From the NCBI GenBank assembly GCA_001899585.1, contig MKWE01000017.1, forward strand, positions 110,815 through 174,814: a stretch of 64,000 bases of DNA, in the 5' to 3' direction. Made by a program: the position numbers and the translations under genes. The stretch comes from Rhodospirillales bacterium 70-18 (GTDB lineage Bacteria; Pseudomonadota; Alphaproteobacteria; Acetobacterales; Acetobacteraceae). Below, piece after piece: positions 33,155 through 42,031 of this stretch (the stretch's first letter is position 1; each line of letters opens with the position of its first letter). The notes under the pieces are model-generated. The model had not been told where the DNA came from. It searched no databases and saw only the letters and a program-made list of their open reading frames with translations.

Positions 33155-33664
33155 GTGGCTGATAACGCAAGCGAAGAGCTCCGGGTCGAGGCGCTGGGGT
33201 CACATGACCGATCGGGGTTTGAGAGCGGCGTAGAGCCGCTGGACCGATATCTTCGGACGCAGGCCGGCCAGGACGCGCGGAAGAATATGGCCGCCTCCTT
33301 TGTCCTGGTGCTGCCGGACGGCACGGTTGCCGGCTACTACACACTCGCGTCGGCGTCTGTGCAGCTTGGTGAGTTGCCGGAGCAGACGGTGCGGAAGCTG
33401 CCGAGATACCCGCTGGTGCCGGCGACGCTGCTCGGCCGTCTCGCGGTGGATCGCCGGCAACAGGGAAGGGGCTATGGCCGGTTTCTCCTGGCCGATGCTC
33501 TCCACCGGGCGGCCCGGAGCGAGATCGCGTCGTTCGCGGTAATTGTCGACGCGAAGGACGACAATGTCCGCCGGTTCTATGAGCGCGAGAGTTTTCTGCC
33601 GTTTCCGGATCAGCCCATGAAGCTGTTTCGGCCGATGGCCGACATCAAGCAGATGTTCGAATGA
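33155..33664 (+). CDS. TacT-type GNAT N-acetyltransferase toxin
   Basis: A 169-residue GNAT protein from a GTG at 33155. ESGVEPLDRYLRTQAGQDARK is the TacT N-terminal signature; the acetyl-CoA loop RRQQGRGYGRFLL follows LLGRLAVD; the C-terminal FYERESFLPFPDQPMKLFRP carries the catalytic-type Tyr. TacT toxins acetylate charged aminoacyl-tRNA and block translation. The antitoxin gene ends 3 bases upstream. The pair likely stabilises the island or adds abortive defence. Confidence 0.93.
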   Translation: MADNASEELRVEALGSHDRSGFESGVEPLDRYLRTQAGQDARKNMAASFVLVLPDGTVAGYYTLASASVQLGELPEQTVRKLPRYPLVPATLLGRLAVDRRQQGRGYGRFLLADALHRAARSEIASFAVIVDAKDDNVRRFYERESFLPFPDQPMKLFRPMADIKQMFE

Positions 33665-33825
33665 TGAGCTTGCGAAGATCGGATTTTCACTGCCTTTCAC
33701 GAAACGATCCGCCCCCGGGCAGAGCAAGAAACAACCCTTGGGCGAGGTGTTGTGCTAGCTTGGCGATAGATGCTGAGAGAGTCTAAGGAAACGAACGTTC
33801 GGCACTGGATTGTGCCATGAGGTGA

Positions 33826-34332
33826 TCGCTTGAAGCGGGGGGTTGGACACCAGACAAGCATAGGGAAGACCGCGATCGTGTGGCGGCCCAGCGCCGGCAC
33901 CTCGTCGAGCGATTGCGGGCGCGTGCCAATGTGCCTCCCGCACCTGTCCCCGCTGCCCCGCCACTTGAGATACCCCAACCGCGTCAAATGCATGCGCTTG
34001 ACGTCGACGCCGCATTAGCGGCGGCGCGGCGACTGAAATTTATGCGTCTTGACCCAAGCCTCGATATCCAGGTTGGAGCAACGGAAAGCCTAAACCGACC
34101 AACGCTCACACTACTGGCCGGTTTTCTAGCATGCCTGCAAACCGGATCGTCGCGCAGCATATTGCAATGGCCGTTTGGCCAGCGGGACGCCTCCGTTCTG
34201 CACCCGTTGGCAATGCTTGCTATCCTGTGCGCGCCTGAGGCGCGCATTCGCGACGGCAACAGTTGGTGCGATTCGGTTAGGCCGCGTGGACAAAGCGTTG
34301 ATGGGGGATTCCCCCGACGCGGCGCGTTGTGA
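33826..34332 (+). pseudogene. Possible truncated gene cut by insertion-sequence sequence; function unknown
   Basis: The frame is open from 33826, with a GTG at 33880. It encodes a basic helical stretch (RRHLVERLRARANVPPAPV) and the block MRLDPSLDIQVGATESLNRP, then LQWPFGQRDASVLHPLAMLA. These look like real protein rather than random frame, but the sequence turns into low-information text near 34250, where IS material begins. I cannot name the family. The preceding 160 bases (33665-33825) hold nothing I recognise. Low confidence. Confidence 0.35.
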
Positions 34333-34364
34333 TTCGAAGCTGATCTCTGCGATGGAGGTCCGCT

Positions 34365-34690
34365 TTGGTTCGGGGTCTGTTGAGCGACGAGGAATGGGCG
34401 TTCTTCGCGCCGTTTGTCATTGAGGCTGGGGCTTTGCGTGGCCGCCCGCCACGCAACCATCGGCGGACGTTGGATGCGATCTTCTGGATCGCCCGCACCG
34501 GGGCACCTTGGCGAGACCTGCCCGAAGAGCTTGGCAATTGGAACTCCGTGCACCGGCAATACCGCCGCTGGACCACCAGCGGCCTGTGGGACCTCATGCT
34601 GGAGGCGTTGGCCGACGGCGGCGGCAATGACGTAATCCAAATGGTCGACAGTACCTCGATCCGGGCATCCGACCACCGTCGCCGACGGCC
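34365..34690 (+). pseudogene. IS5-family (IS427-type) transposase fragment
   Basis: The first 110 residues match the DUF4096-type N-terminal half of IS5-group transposases: LLSDEEWAFFAPFVIEAG, RTLDAIFWIARTGAPWRDL, FGNW-like LGNWNSVHRQYRRW and IQMVDSTSIRASDHRR (first catalytic Asp region). After about 34690 the homology stops and the frame reads through unrelated or antisense IS sequence, so no functional transposase is encoded. Part of a decayed IS cluster between the defence island and the downstream chromosome. Confidence 0.8.
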
Positions 34691-34831
34691 AGGGCCGGTC
34701 AGAACCTCAACCCGGCGATACCCGCCATCACTCGCGTCGTCACTAACGTCGACCATAATGTCGGCTCGAAGCTCCATGCCTCCAGCCGTCCAATCACATC
34801 AACCCCGCCTCAGGGAAGAAGGGCCACACGG

Positions 34832-34987
34832 CCTCGCTTACCCCTCATCGGCCACGCCGACGGTCGGCCAGATTTCCGACGCGGCGGCAACAACGGCCCC
34901 AGCACCGCCCATTCCGCGTCCGTCAAGTCACTGGCGACACGCAATCCTTCCCGCCTATGCTGCATGCGGGTGGCCACAGTCCACATC
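34832..34987 (-). pseudogene. Second IS5-group transposase N-terminal remnant, opposite strand
   Basis: On the minus strand from the ATG at 34987: MWTVATRMQHRREGLRVASD then LTDAEWAVLGPLLPPRRKSG and GRPSAWPMR. This is the start of an IS5-group transposase of a different subgroup from the plus-strand fragment. It breaks off after about 52 residues, near 34832. The head-to-head remnants indicate nested insertions with later deletion. Confidence 0.75.
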
Positions 34988-35092
34988 GTGATGGTCCAAC
35001 AAGGCTTCGACAACCTGTTGGAATCACATCAGACCGTGGTCATCCAACCCTCGTTCCGAGGGCGTTCTCCGACAGCCTCTCAGGAGTAAGCT

Positions 35093-36448
35093 ATGCAGCC
35101 CATCAAACACGTATTCTGGGGTTTGTTGGTCCTGCTGACTGTTCTGTGGGTTGCTGCGGAGCCGCAGGTGTTCGCGGCGGCCACCTTCTTTGCCCTTCGC
35201 GCGGCGATGATGCAATACAGCGGCGTGCTTGCGATCGGCTGCATGAGTGTGGCCATGATCCTGGCGCTTCGCCCGCGTTGGCTGGAGCCACGTCTCGGCG
35301 GGCTCGACAAGATGTATCGCCTGCATAAGTGGCTGGGTATCGCTGCACTCCTCATCGCCGTGGTTCACTGGCTGTGGGCGCAGGGGCCACGATGGGCGGT
35401 CGGCTTCGGCCTGCTTGGGCGTCCGGCGCGCGGGGCGAGGCCGGCTGTCGGCAGTCAGGTCGAGCAGTTCTTCATGAGCCTGCGCGGCAGTGCCGAAGGC
35501 ATCGGCGAGTGGGCGTTCTACGCGGTCGTGGTTTTCATCGTTCTGGCGCTGGTCCAGCGCATTCCCTATCGTTTGTTCTACAAAACGCACCGGCTGCTTG
35601 CAGTCGGCTATCTTCTGCTGGTTTTCCATTCCGTGGTGCTGATGAGCTTTGCCTACTGGACGACGCCTGTCGGCATCGCAATGGTCGTGCTCATGGCATG
35701 GGGCACATGGGCGGCGATGATGGCCCTGTTGCGTCGCGTCGGCATCACCCATCAGGTCAAAGGCCGGATCGTATCTCTCCAGTATTATCCGGGCGTCCGC
35801 GTCCTCGAAACGGAGATCGACGTGCCGTCCGGATGGCCCGGCCACAAGGCTGGCCAGTTCGCCTTTGCCACGTCAGACACCGCCGAGGGAGCGCATCCCT
35901 ATACCATCGCCTCGGCGTGGCATGAGGCCGCGCACCGCATCAATTTCGTCACGAAGGAACTGGGCGACTACACCAGCCGGCTGAGGGACACGCTGCGCGT
36001 CGGCCAGGAGGTCAAGATCGAGGGGCCGTATGGCTGCTTCACCTTCGACGATGCCAGTCCGCATCAGATCTGGGTTGGCGCCGGGATCGGTGTCACGCCA
36101 TTCATCGCCCGCATGAAGAACCTCGCGCATCTGCGCAGCGAGAATGCGAGCCAGGCCGGACTGCAGACGATCGAGCTGTTCCACCCCACAACCGACTACG
36201 ACGAGGTGGCGGAACGCAAGCTGATGGCCGATGCGCAGGCCGCCAATGTGCACCTGCATTTTCTGGTCGATGCGCGCGACGGTCGCCTGAACGGCGAACG
36301 CATCCGCGCGGCCGTGCCCGCGTGGCGGGAAGCGAGCATCTGGTTCTGCGGTCCCGTTGGTTTCGGCGATGCGCTGCGGCGGGACTTCGCAGAACAGGGC
36401 TTCCCCGTCTCGGAGCGCTTCCACCAAGAACTTTTCGCCATGCGCTGA
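35093..36448 (+). CDS. Ferric reductase-like transmembrane flavocytochrome
   Basis: A 451-residue membrane oxidoreductase. About six transmembrane helices in residues 5-225, with paired haem-ligand-type His in HKWLGIAALLIAVVHWLW and THRLLAVGYLLLVFHSVV. The C-terminal half is FAD/NAD(P)H reductase: AHPYTIASAW (FAD), EGPYGCFTFDD, VGAGIGVTPFIARM (NADP ribose/pyrophosphate) and WFCGPVGFGDALRRDF. This is the NOX/FRE family, which moves electrons across the membrane to ferric iron or oxygen. ATG at 35093 with AGGAG 7 bases upstream. It is the first intact gene after the IS remnants. Confidence 0.9.
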   Translation: MQPIKHVFWGLLVLLTVLWVAAEPQVFAAATFFALRAAMMQYSGVLAIGCMSVAMILALRPRWLEPRLGGLDKMYRLHKWLGIAALLIAVVHWLWAQGPRWAVGFGLLGRPARGARPAVGSQVEQFFMSLRGSAEGIGEWAFYAVVVFIVLALVQRIPYRLFYKTHRLLAVGYLLLVFHSVVLMSFAYWTTPVGIAMVVLMAWGTWAAMMALLRRVGITHQVKGRIVSLQYYPGVRVLETEIDVPSGWPGHKAGQFAFATSDTAEGAHPYTIASAWHEAAHRINFVTKELGDYTSRLRDTLRVGQEVKIEGPYGCFTFDDASPHQIWVGAGIGVTPFIARMKNLAHLRSENASQAGLQTIELFHPTTDYDEVAERKLMADAQAANVHLHFLVDARDGRLNGERIRAAVPAWREASIWFCGPVGFGDALRRDFAEQGFPVSERFHQELFAMR

Positions 36449-36559
36449 AGCGCGCGGGTGTCAGCACCATGGCATGCGCCCGGTGCGACAACAGCCTGCC
36501 CCAAGCCCCGGGTTCATCCGGTCGCCAGCGCATGCGGCCGTCAAGGATCAGCGCACGGG

Positions 36560-37276
36560 TCATGCGGCGATCGTCAGGCTGGCGATCCGGACGCCGGCCA
36601 GTGAGAACGCGTAGCGCAGCTTCACCGGGCTGCCCGGGAAAGCGCCCGAAACCAGTCCCGTCACCAGCATCGTGCCCTCCTGCTCGCGCAGATCGAACGG
36701 CTCGACGCTGACCCTGTACTTGGCGCTCGACTCCTCCATCCATTGGTGGATCGCCTCCCTGCCGCGCCGCTCCTGCGCCTCGTCCACGACGATCGCCTCG
36801 TCGGCGAAACACGCCAGCATGGCGTCGACATCCTGCCGGTTCTTGGCCGCGAAATACGCCCCCAGCGGAGGCGGCAGCACGAGGCCGCCACGGGTCGCCT
36901 CGCGCTTGTTGCGCAGGATGATGAACTGCACGATCCGGTCGTCCGCCACCGAAAAATAGAGGGCGAGGCTGAGCGGATCCGGCAACCCGGTCTTGTCGAA
37001 CGCGCCATCGATTGACGCGGCAACGGCGATGCTGGCGCCGCGGACCGTCGCGGCGGTGACATCCATGGTGACGCGGTCGCCGACGATCTCGCGCGCCGCC
37101 CAGGTGCGGATGGCATCTGTTCCGGCATATTCGTGCTGTTGATCGTTCACCACCGCATCCTCGGCGAACGTCGCCATCAGCCCCGCGAGATCGAAGCTGT
37201 TGGCCGCCGCGATGCAGGCTCGAACGGGGTCTGGCAGGTTGGAAGCGATCGGGGGCTGAAGCCTGGGTGCGGTCAT
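36560..37276 (-). CDS. NTF2-like protein with two SnoaL-type domains
   Basis: A 238-residue protein with two tandem alpha+beta cone domains: residues about 12-125 (CIAAANSFDLAGLMATFAED, GTDAIRTWAA) and 130-238 (YFAAKNRQDVDAMLACFADE, GREAIHQWMEE). Each repeats the SnoaL pattern A-x-N-x-x-D-x-x-x-M-x-x-x-F-A-x-D-A. Such proteins bind small organic ligands or act as isomerases/hydratases; the specific substrate is unknown. ATG at 37276 with GGAG 8 bases upstream. It is divergent from a LysR gene with an operator-like repeat between them, so the LysR protein probably controls it. Confidence 0.85.
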   Translation of the reverse strand: MTAPRLQPPIASNLPDPVRACIAAANSFDLAGLMATFAEDAVVNDQQHEYAGTDAIRTWAAREIVGDRVTMDVTAATVRGASIAVAASIDGAFDKTGLPDPLSLALYFSVADDRIVQFIILRNKREATRGGLVLPPPLGAYFAAKNRQDVDAMLACFADEAIVVDEAQERRGREAIHQWMEESSAKYRVSVEPFDLREQEGTMLVTGLVSGAFPGSPVKLRYAFSLAGVRIASLTIAA

Positions 37277-37355
37277 CGGGTCATCTCCATTGTTCGACGC
37301 TCCCCAGATAACCCTCCCGCATGGAAGCGACAGACGGCACACAGCCATAGTATTT

Positions 37356-37370
37356 ATTCCAACAGGGAAT
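37356..37370. promoter_or_regulatory. LysR-type binding site
   Basis: attcc-aacag-ggaat is an interrupted palindrome in the 110-base gap between the NTF2-like gene and the LysR gene, 17 bases before the LysR ATG. It fits the T-N11-A LysR-box pattern. Confidence 0.5.
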
Positions 37371-37386
37371 GTATGAGGGCGCCGCC

Positions 37387-38292
37387 ATGGACCGGTTCGA
37401 TACGATGCGGCTGTTCGTCAGGGTGGTGCAAAGCGGCAGCTTCTCGGTGGCCGCGCGTGAAACCGGGGTCGGGCAGCCCGCCGTCAGCAAGCAGATCGCG
37501 CAGCTTGAAGCGCGTCTGGGCGCGCAATTGCTGCGGCGGACATCGCGCAGCATGACGGTCACCGAAGCCGGGCAGGGCTTCTACGAGGCCGCCCTGCGCC
37601 TGATCGACGACCTTGATGCAGCGGAATCCCTCGTCGGGCGGGGGCAAAGCGCGCCCTCGGGGCTGGTCCGCGTCGCGCTCGCGCCGGTGTTCGCTCGGCT
37701 TTATGTCGTACCCAGCCTGCCGGCCTTTCTGGAACACTACCCCGACATCTCGGTCGAACTGCTGGTGTCCGAGCGCACCCTCAACCTGGTGGAGGAAGGG
37801 GTCGATCTGGCGATCCACAACGGCGATCTCGTCGATTCATCGCTGATCGTCCGCAAGCTGGCGACCACGCCGATCGTCACCGTCGGAACGCCGGCCTACC
37901 TCGCGGCACGGGGCGAGCCGATGAGCCCGGGCGATCTGGAGCGGCATGACTGCGTCATCTTCGCCCCGCGCGGCGAACCGCGCGCGTGGCGGTTCGCCGG
38001 CAAGTTCGGTCCTGCCGTCCACCACCCGAAAGGGCGCTTGCGCACCGCGGACGCCGAACAGATCCGCGCGGCGGTCCTCGCCGGCCTCGGGCTGGCGCAC
38101 ACGCCGGGCTGGCTGTTTGCGCCCGAGATCGCCTCGGGCGCCGTCCGCGCGGTGCTGGCCGGGTATCAGCCCGCCCCCCTGTCGATCAGCCTGGTGCATC
38201 CCGCCGGGCGGCGGCTGCCGACCAAGGCCCGGGTGTTCGGGGCGTTCCTCGCGGAAGCCCTCGGCCGGGAGCCGGCATTCGCCCCATCATAG
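37387..38292 (+). CDS. LysR family transcriptional regulator
   Basis: A 301-residue LTTR. Residues 1-60 are the winged HTH (FDTMRLFVRVVQSGSFSVAA, then VGQPAVSKQIAQLEARLGAQ, RTSRSMTVTEAG); residues about 90-295 are the periplasmic-binding-like effector domain (GLVRVALAPVFARLYVVPSL, GVDLAIHNGDLVDSSL). It is close to the CrgA/AaeR group that keeps HTH, linker and effector at this length. ATG at 37387 chosen over an in-frame start at 37369 because it begins the conserved MDRFDTMRLF. Divergent to the NTF2-like gene. Confidence 0.93.
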   Translation: MDRFDTMRLFVRVVQSGSFSVAARETGVGQPAVSKQIAQLEARLGAQLLRRTSRSMTVTEAGQGFYEAALRLIDDLDAAESLVGRGQSAPSGLVRVALAPVFARLYVVPSLPAFLEHYPDISVELLVSERTLNLVEEGVDLAIHNGDLVDSSLIVRKLATTPIVTVGTPAYLAARGEPMSPGDLERHDCVIFAPRGEPRAWRFAGKFGPAVHHPKGRLRTADAEQIRAAVLAGLGLAHTPGWLFAPEIASGAVRAVLAGYQPAPLSISLVHPAGRRLPTKARVFGAFLAEALGREPAFAPS

Positions 38293-38344
38293 GGACCATC
38301 GCGTATTCGGCACGGCCTCGTTCGGGCCTGGCCGGCGCTGACAT

Positions 38345-39292
38345 TCAGGCGCCCGGCGCGGGATCAGGCCGCCGGCTGAGGTATTTCATGCCCGTATCGC
38401 ACATCACGGTGACGATGGTGGCGTCCGGCCCCAATTGCTCGGCCAGGCGCAGGGCGGCGGCGACATTGGCGCCGGTGGAGGTGCCCGCGAAAATCCCTTC
38501 CTCCCGCGCCAGCCGTATGGCCATCGCCGTGGCCTCGGCCGTGGACACCCGCTCGATCCGGTCGGCGGCGCCGCTGTGCCACAGCGGCACGACATAGCCG
38601 GCCCCGATGCCGTCGATCCTGTGGGCGCCCGCCGGTCCACCCGACAGCACGGCCGATTCGGCCGGCTCCACCGCAACCAGACCGATCCCGCCGTCACGGC
38701 GCCGCAGCCCGTCGCCGATGCCGCGCAGCGAGGCCGCGGTGCCGACGCTCTGGACGAAGTGATCGATCCGGCCGTCCGTCGCATCCCAGATCTCGTCCGC
38801 CATGCGGTGATAGGCCGCAAGCTGGTCGCGGTTGTTCATCTGGTCGGTCCAGAAGCCGCCGGTCTCCCCGGCGATGACGCGGGCCGCCTCGATCATGTCG
38901 CGGGTCAGCTTCCCGGTCATGCCGCCACCCTCGCTCGCCACGATCCGCAGGTGGGCCCCCAGCGCCCGCATGTGGTCGAGCTTTTCGCGGGCGAAGGCGT
39001 CCGAGGTCACGATATGCAGGGTGTATCCCTTCACGGTGCAGACGAGCGCCAGCGAAACCCCGGTGCTGCCGCCGGTGTATTCGACGACCGACCCGCCGGC
39101 CCGCAGCCGCCCATCCGCTTCCGCGGCCTCGATCATGGCCAGCGCCATCCGGTCCTTCATGCTGCCGGTGGGGTTCTGGCTCTCCAGCTTGAGCAGGATG
39201 CGGGCGCCATTGCCCGGCACAAGCCTGCGCAGCGGCACCAAGGGGGTGCCTCCCACGCAGGCCAGGATGTCTCGGCGCAGATGTGTCATCAT
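38345..39292 (-). CDS. PLP-dependent cysteine synthase family protein
   Basis: A 315-residue fold-type II PLP enzyme with CVGGTPLVPLRRL, NPTGSMKDRMAL (Schiff-base Lys), EYTGGSTGVSLALVC (Asn/Gly loop equivalent), DQMNNRDQLAAYH and a C-terminal GTSTGANVAAALRLA. This places it in the CysK/CysM/CBS group; the common S-x-G-A-N motif is retained as S-T-G-A-N. It probably condenses a serine derivative with sulfide or another nucleophile. Convergent with the LysR gene (52-base gap). The ATG pair at 39292/39289 gives an uncertain start by one codon. Confidence 0.88.
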   Translation of the reverse strand: MMTHLRRDILACVGGTPLVPLRRLVPGNGARILLKLESQNPTGSMKDRMALAMIEAAEADGRLRAGGSVVEYTGGSTGVSLALVCTVKGYTLHIVTSDAFAREKLDHMRALGAHLRIVASEGGGMTGKLTRDMIEAARVIAGETGGFWTDQMNNRDQLAAYHRMADEIWDATDGRIDHFVQSVGTAASLRGIGDGLRRRDGGIGLVAVEPAESAVLSGGPAGAHRIDGIGAGYVVPLWHSGAADRIERVSTAEATAMAIRLAREEGIFAGTSTGANVAAALRLAEQLGPDATIVTVMCDTGMKYLSRRPDPAPGA

Positions 39293-39407
39293 GCGTGGTT
39301 CCCGTTTCGATGGGGATGGCGGTGACGCGGCGAGAGGCGTTATCGGCGCGACGCGGTCGCCCGTGGGGTAGGAAATCCGGACCGCCGGGAACCGGCCACG
39401 GGCCGGC

Positions 39408-40097
39408 TCAGAACCCTTCCGCCCCGCCATCCGCCGCCATGGCAGGGCGGATATCAGCGAGTTGGTAGCGCTCGAACCACCCTGGGAAGGCCCGCGCCCG
39501 CGCCCGCGCGCCCTCGATCGTCAGGCCCAGCCGCTGCGCCGCGACGAAGCTGGCATCGCCCCGCCACCACGCCACCAGGGCTGCCAGCCGGGCCCGCACG
39601 CAGAGCGGCTCCGGAAAGCCGGGGTTCTGGCCGCACACGGATGCCTCCGACGGCGTCAGCAGCATGAAGCGCGGCCGGCGCTCGTCGATCACGAAGCGCA
39701 CCACCAGCGGGGCGCGCGGCAACGCCGCGAACCTCACCCGCCGCTGCATGTCGATGAGCAGCGGCTCCGCGTCGAGATCCTCCGCCTCGGCGTGCCGGGG
39801 CAGCCATCTTTGTCCCCAGGTCCCGAGCGCGCCGATCAGCGCCGCCAGCTCCTTGCCTGCATCGGTCAGCACGTATTCGGGCCCATGCGGGCCGTCGCCG
39901 CGGGTGACCGCGCCGACCAGCGCCAGGCTTTGCAGCCGTTCCGACAGCATCGTGCGGGAGATCCGCGGAATGCCGCGGCGAATGTCGTTGAAGCGGCGGC
40001 TGCCGCACAGCAGCTCGCGCACCACCAGCAGCGTCCAGCGGCCGCCCAGCACCTCATGGGCGCGCGCCACCGAACAGAACTGCCCATACCCGGTCAT
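39408..40097 (-). CDS. HxlR-type winged helix regulator with C-terminal SCP2-like domain
   Basis: A 229-residue protein. The first 95 residues are an HxlR winged helix (FCSVARAHEVLGGRWTLLVV, SRRFNDIRRGIPRISRTMLS, YVLTDAGKELAALIGALGTW). Residues 110-225 (VRFVIDERRPRFMLLTPS, LAALVAWWRGDASFVAAQRL) look like an SCP2/sterol-carrier-type ligand domain often fused to HxlR regulators. ATG at 40097 begins the conserved MTGYGQFCSVARA. It probably controls a neighbouring metabolic gene. The gap to the divergent ArsC-like gene is 110 bases. Confidence 0.9.
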   Translation of the reverse strand: MTGYGQFCSVARAHEVLGGRWTLLVVRELLCGSRRFNDIRRGIPRISRTMLSERLQSLALVGAVTRGDGPHGPEYVLTDAGKELAALIGALGTWGQRWLPRHAEAEDLDAEPLLIDMQRRVRFAALPRAPLVVRFVIDERRPRFMLLTPSEASVCGQNPGFPEPLCVRARLAALVAWWRGDASFVAAQRLGLTIEGARARARAFPGWFERYQLADIRPAMAADGGAEGF

Positions 40098-40207
40098 GGC
40101 GCCATCCTACCCTGCTCATGCCAGGTCGGCATCCCTTGCGGCGCCCGCCAGCGGGTGGATACCCTGGCGCCAACGCGCCCTCGGGCCGCTCGGGAGAAGG
40201 AACAGCG

Positions 40208-40561
40208 ATGCGCCAGTCGGTCACCATCTACGGCATCAAGGCCTGCGACACGATGAAGAAGGCCCGCGCCTGGCTCGACACGCACGGCGTCGCCTACACC
40301 TTCCACGACTACAAGACACAGGGCATCGGCCGCGCCGAACTGGAGCGGTGGGTGCGTGAGGCTGGCTGGGAAACCGTCCTGAACCGCGCTGGCACCACCT
40401 TCCGCAAGCTGGCGGAAGCGGACAAATCCGGCCTCGACGCGGCCAGGGCGGTCGCCCTGATGCTCGCCCAGCCCTCGATGATCAAGCGCCCGGTGCTGGA
40501 GGCGGGCGGGCGCCTGATCATCGGGTTCAAGCCGGAGGCGTATGCGGCGGCGTTCGGCTGA
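40208..40561 (+). CDS. ArsC/Spx family thiol reductase-like protein (YffB type)
   Basis: A 117-residue thioredoxin-fold protein: VTIYGIKACDTMKKARAWLD (single Cys at position 13), VAYTFHDYKTQGI, GWETVLNRAGTTFRKL and SMIKRPVLEAGGRLIIGF. The single Cys and I-K-x-C-D-T-M-K-K-A-R motif separate it from true arsenate reductases and put it in the YffB/Spx-like subgroup, thought to be glutathione-dependent thiol reductases. ATG at 40208 with AGAAGG about 8 bases upstream. It precedes an aminotransferase gene by 76 bases. Confidence 0.9.
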   Translation: MRQSVTIYGIKACDTMKKARAWLDTHGVAYTFHDYKTQGIGRAELERWVREAGWETVLNRAGTTFRKLAEADKSGLDAARAVALMLAQPSMIKRPVLEAGGRLIIGFKPEAYAAAFG

Positions 40562-40637
40562 GGAGGGGGGCGCTGGCGGAGGCACGAAAGTTGCGCCACT
40601 CTGCGCGCCCAGGGCCATCAGAACCGGAGTGAGTCGC

Positions 40638-41834
40638 ATGTCCGCCACCGCAACCAGCAAGCCGCGCGGCCGCCTGTTCTTCGCCAATCCCGGCCCGACC
40701 AACATCCCCGACAGCATCCTGCATGCCATCGGCCACCATGCCGTCGATTTTCATGACCCCGAGTTCATGAAGATGTACGACGAGTGCTGGGAAGGCGTGC
40801 TGCGCGTCATGAAGACCACGCAGCACATGTTCATGTACACCGGCTCCGGCCACGCCGCCTGGGAAGCCAGCCTAGTCAACGTGCTGTCGCCCGGCGACAC
40901 CATGCTGATCCTGGAGACCGGCAATTTCTCCGAGTCGTGGGGCCGCATGGCGCTGGACCTCGGGCTGAACGTGCGCACCCTTGGGTGCGACTGGCGCATG
41001 GGCATCGACATGGCCGCGCTGAAGGCCCTGCTCGAAGCCGACACGGCGCATGAGATCAAGGCGATCGGCGCCGTCCACAACGAGACCTCCACCGGCATGT
41101 TCCTGCCGCTGGACGAGGTGCGCGCGGCGCTGGACGCGGCGAAGCACCCGGCGCTGCTGCTGGTGGACACCATCTCCTCGTTGGGCTGCATCGACCTGCG
41201 GATGGACGAATGGGGCATCGACGTGGTGGTGGGCGGCAGCCAGAAGGGGCTGATGCTGCCCACCGGCATGGCCTTCACCGGCGTGTCCGACAAGGCGATG
41301 GAAGCCAGCAGGAACAGCAAGCTGGCTAAGCATTATTTCTCCTGGCAGGTGATGTCGGCGCGCAAGCAGCGCAGCTTCATCGGCACCGTGCCGACCAACC
41401 AGTTCTACGGCCTGCGCGAGTCGATCCGCCTGATCGAGGAGGAGGGGCTGGAGAACGTGTTCGCCCGTCACGCCCGCCTGGCCGAGGCGGTGCGCCGCTG
41501 CGTGCGCCACTGGTCCGGCAACAATGGCCCGCAACTGTTCTGCGCCAACCCCAGCCGCGAATCGAACTCGGTGACCGCCGTGCTGATGCCGGAGGGCCAT
41601 GACGCCGAGGCGATCCGCAGCACCACGAAAAACCGCTTCAACGTCTCGCTCGGCGCCGGGCTGGCCAAGCTGAACGGCAAGGTGTTCCGCATCGGCCACC
41701 TTGGCGACCTCAACGAGCCGATGATCCTGGGTACCCTGGCCTCGATCGAGATGGCGCTGAAGATGAACAACGTGCCGCATGCCCCGGGCGGGGTGGACGC
41801 GGCGATGGAATACCTCGCGGCGGTGGCCGGGTGA
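40638..41834 (+). CDS. Serine--glyoxylate / alanine--glyoxylate-type aminotransferase
   Basis: A 398-residue class V aminotransferase. The N-terminal FANPGPTNIPDSILHAI matches the G-P-x-x-x-P-x-x-x-x-x-A pattern of SgaA/AGT, the Schiff-base Lys is in VVGGSQKGLMLPTGMAF, and GTVPTNQFYGLRESIRLI and KVFRIGHLGDLNEPMIL are also AGT-like. The enzyme should transfer the amino group of serine or alanine to glyoxylate. The start ATG at 40638 has GGAG about 9 bases upstream. An unusual triple hairpin follows the stop. Confidence 0.92.
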   Translation: MSATATSKPRGRLFFANPGPTNIPDSILHAIGHHAVDFHDPEFMKMYDECWEGVLRVMKTTQHMFMYTGSGHAAWEASLVNVLSPGDTMLILETGNFSESWGRMALDLGLNVRTLGCDWRMGIDMAALKALLEADTAHEIKAIGAVHNETSTGMFLPLDEVRAALDAAKHPALLLVDTISSLGCIDLRMDEWGIDVVVGGSQKGLMLPTGMAFTGVSDKAMEASRNSKLAKHYFSWQVMSARKQRSFIGTVPTNQFYGLRESIRLIEEEGLENVFARHARLAEAVRRCVRHWSGNNGPQLFCANPSRESNSVTAVLMPEGHDAEAIRSTTKNRFNVSLGAGLAKLNGKVFRIGHLGDLNEPMILGTLASIEMALKMNNVPHAPGGVDAAMEYLAAVAG

Positions 41835-41844
41835 GGCAGGAAGT

Positions 41845-41946
41845 CTTCTTTTTGTGAACAAAAAGAAGCAAAAAAACTTTGCTCGCTGGAGTTTCCGCGG
41901 AGACTCCAACGAGTGAAAGTTTTGTGGTTCTTTTTTCAAAAAGAAC
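41845..41946. repeat. Three consecutive hairpins (palindromic intergenic element, possible bidirectional terminator)
   Basis: Hairpin 1: cttctttttg/caaaaagaag (41845-41868), perfect 10-bp arms. Hairpin 2: arms of about 20 bases (41873-41892 and 41903-41923) around a ccgcgg centre, with two or three mismatches. Hairpin 3: gttcttttt/aaaaagaac (41927-41946). The T- and A-rich outer hairpins flank the long stem symmetrically, so it could stop transcription from both sides or be a dispersed palindromic repeat. Confidence 0.7.
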
Positions 41947-42031
41947 ACCTTCCTTCCTACCCTCCCACGCCGCCTTGCCCCGCCGCCGGCGCCATGCTGC
42001 ACTTGCGGTCTGTTCCGACCGGAGAGTGTTC

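Noticed and set aside
40208..40561. Arsenate reductase of an ars operon
   Set aside because: Only one Cys in the YffB-type context and no arsR, arsB or acr3 nearby.
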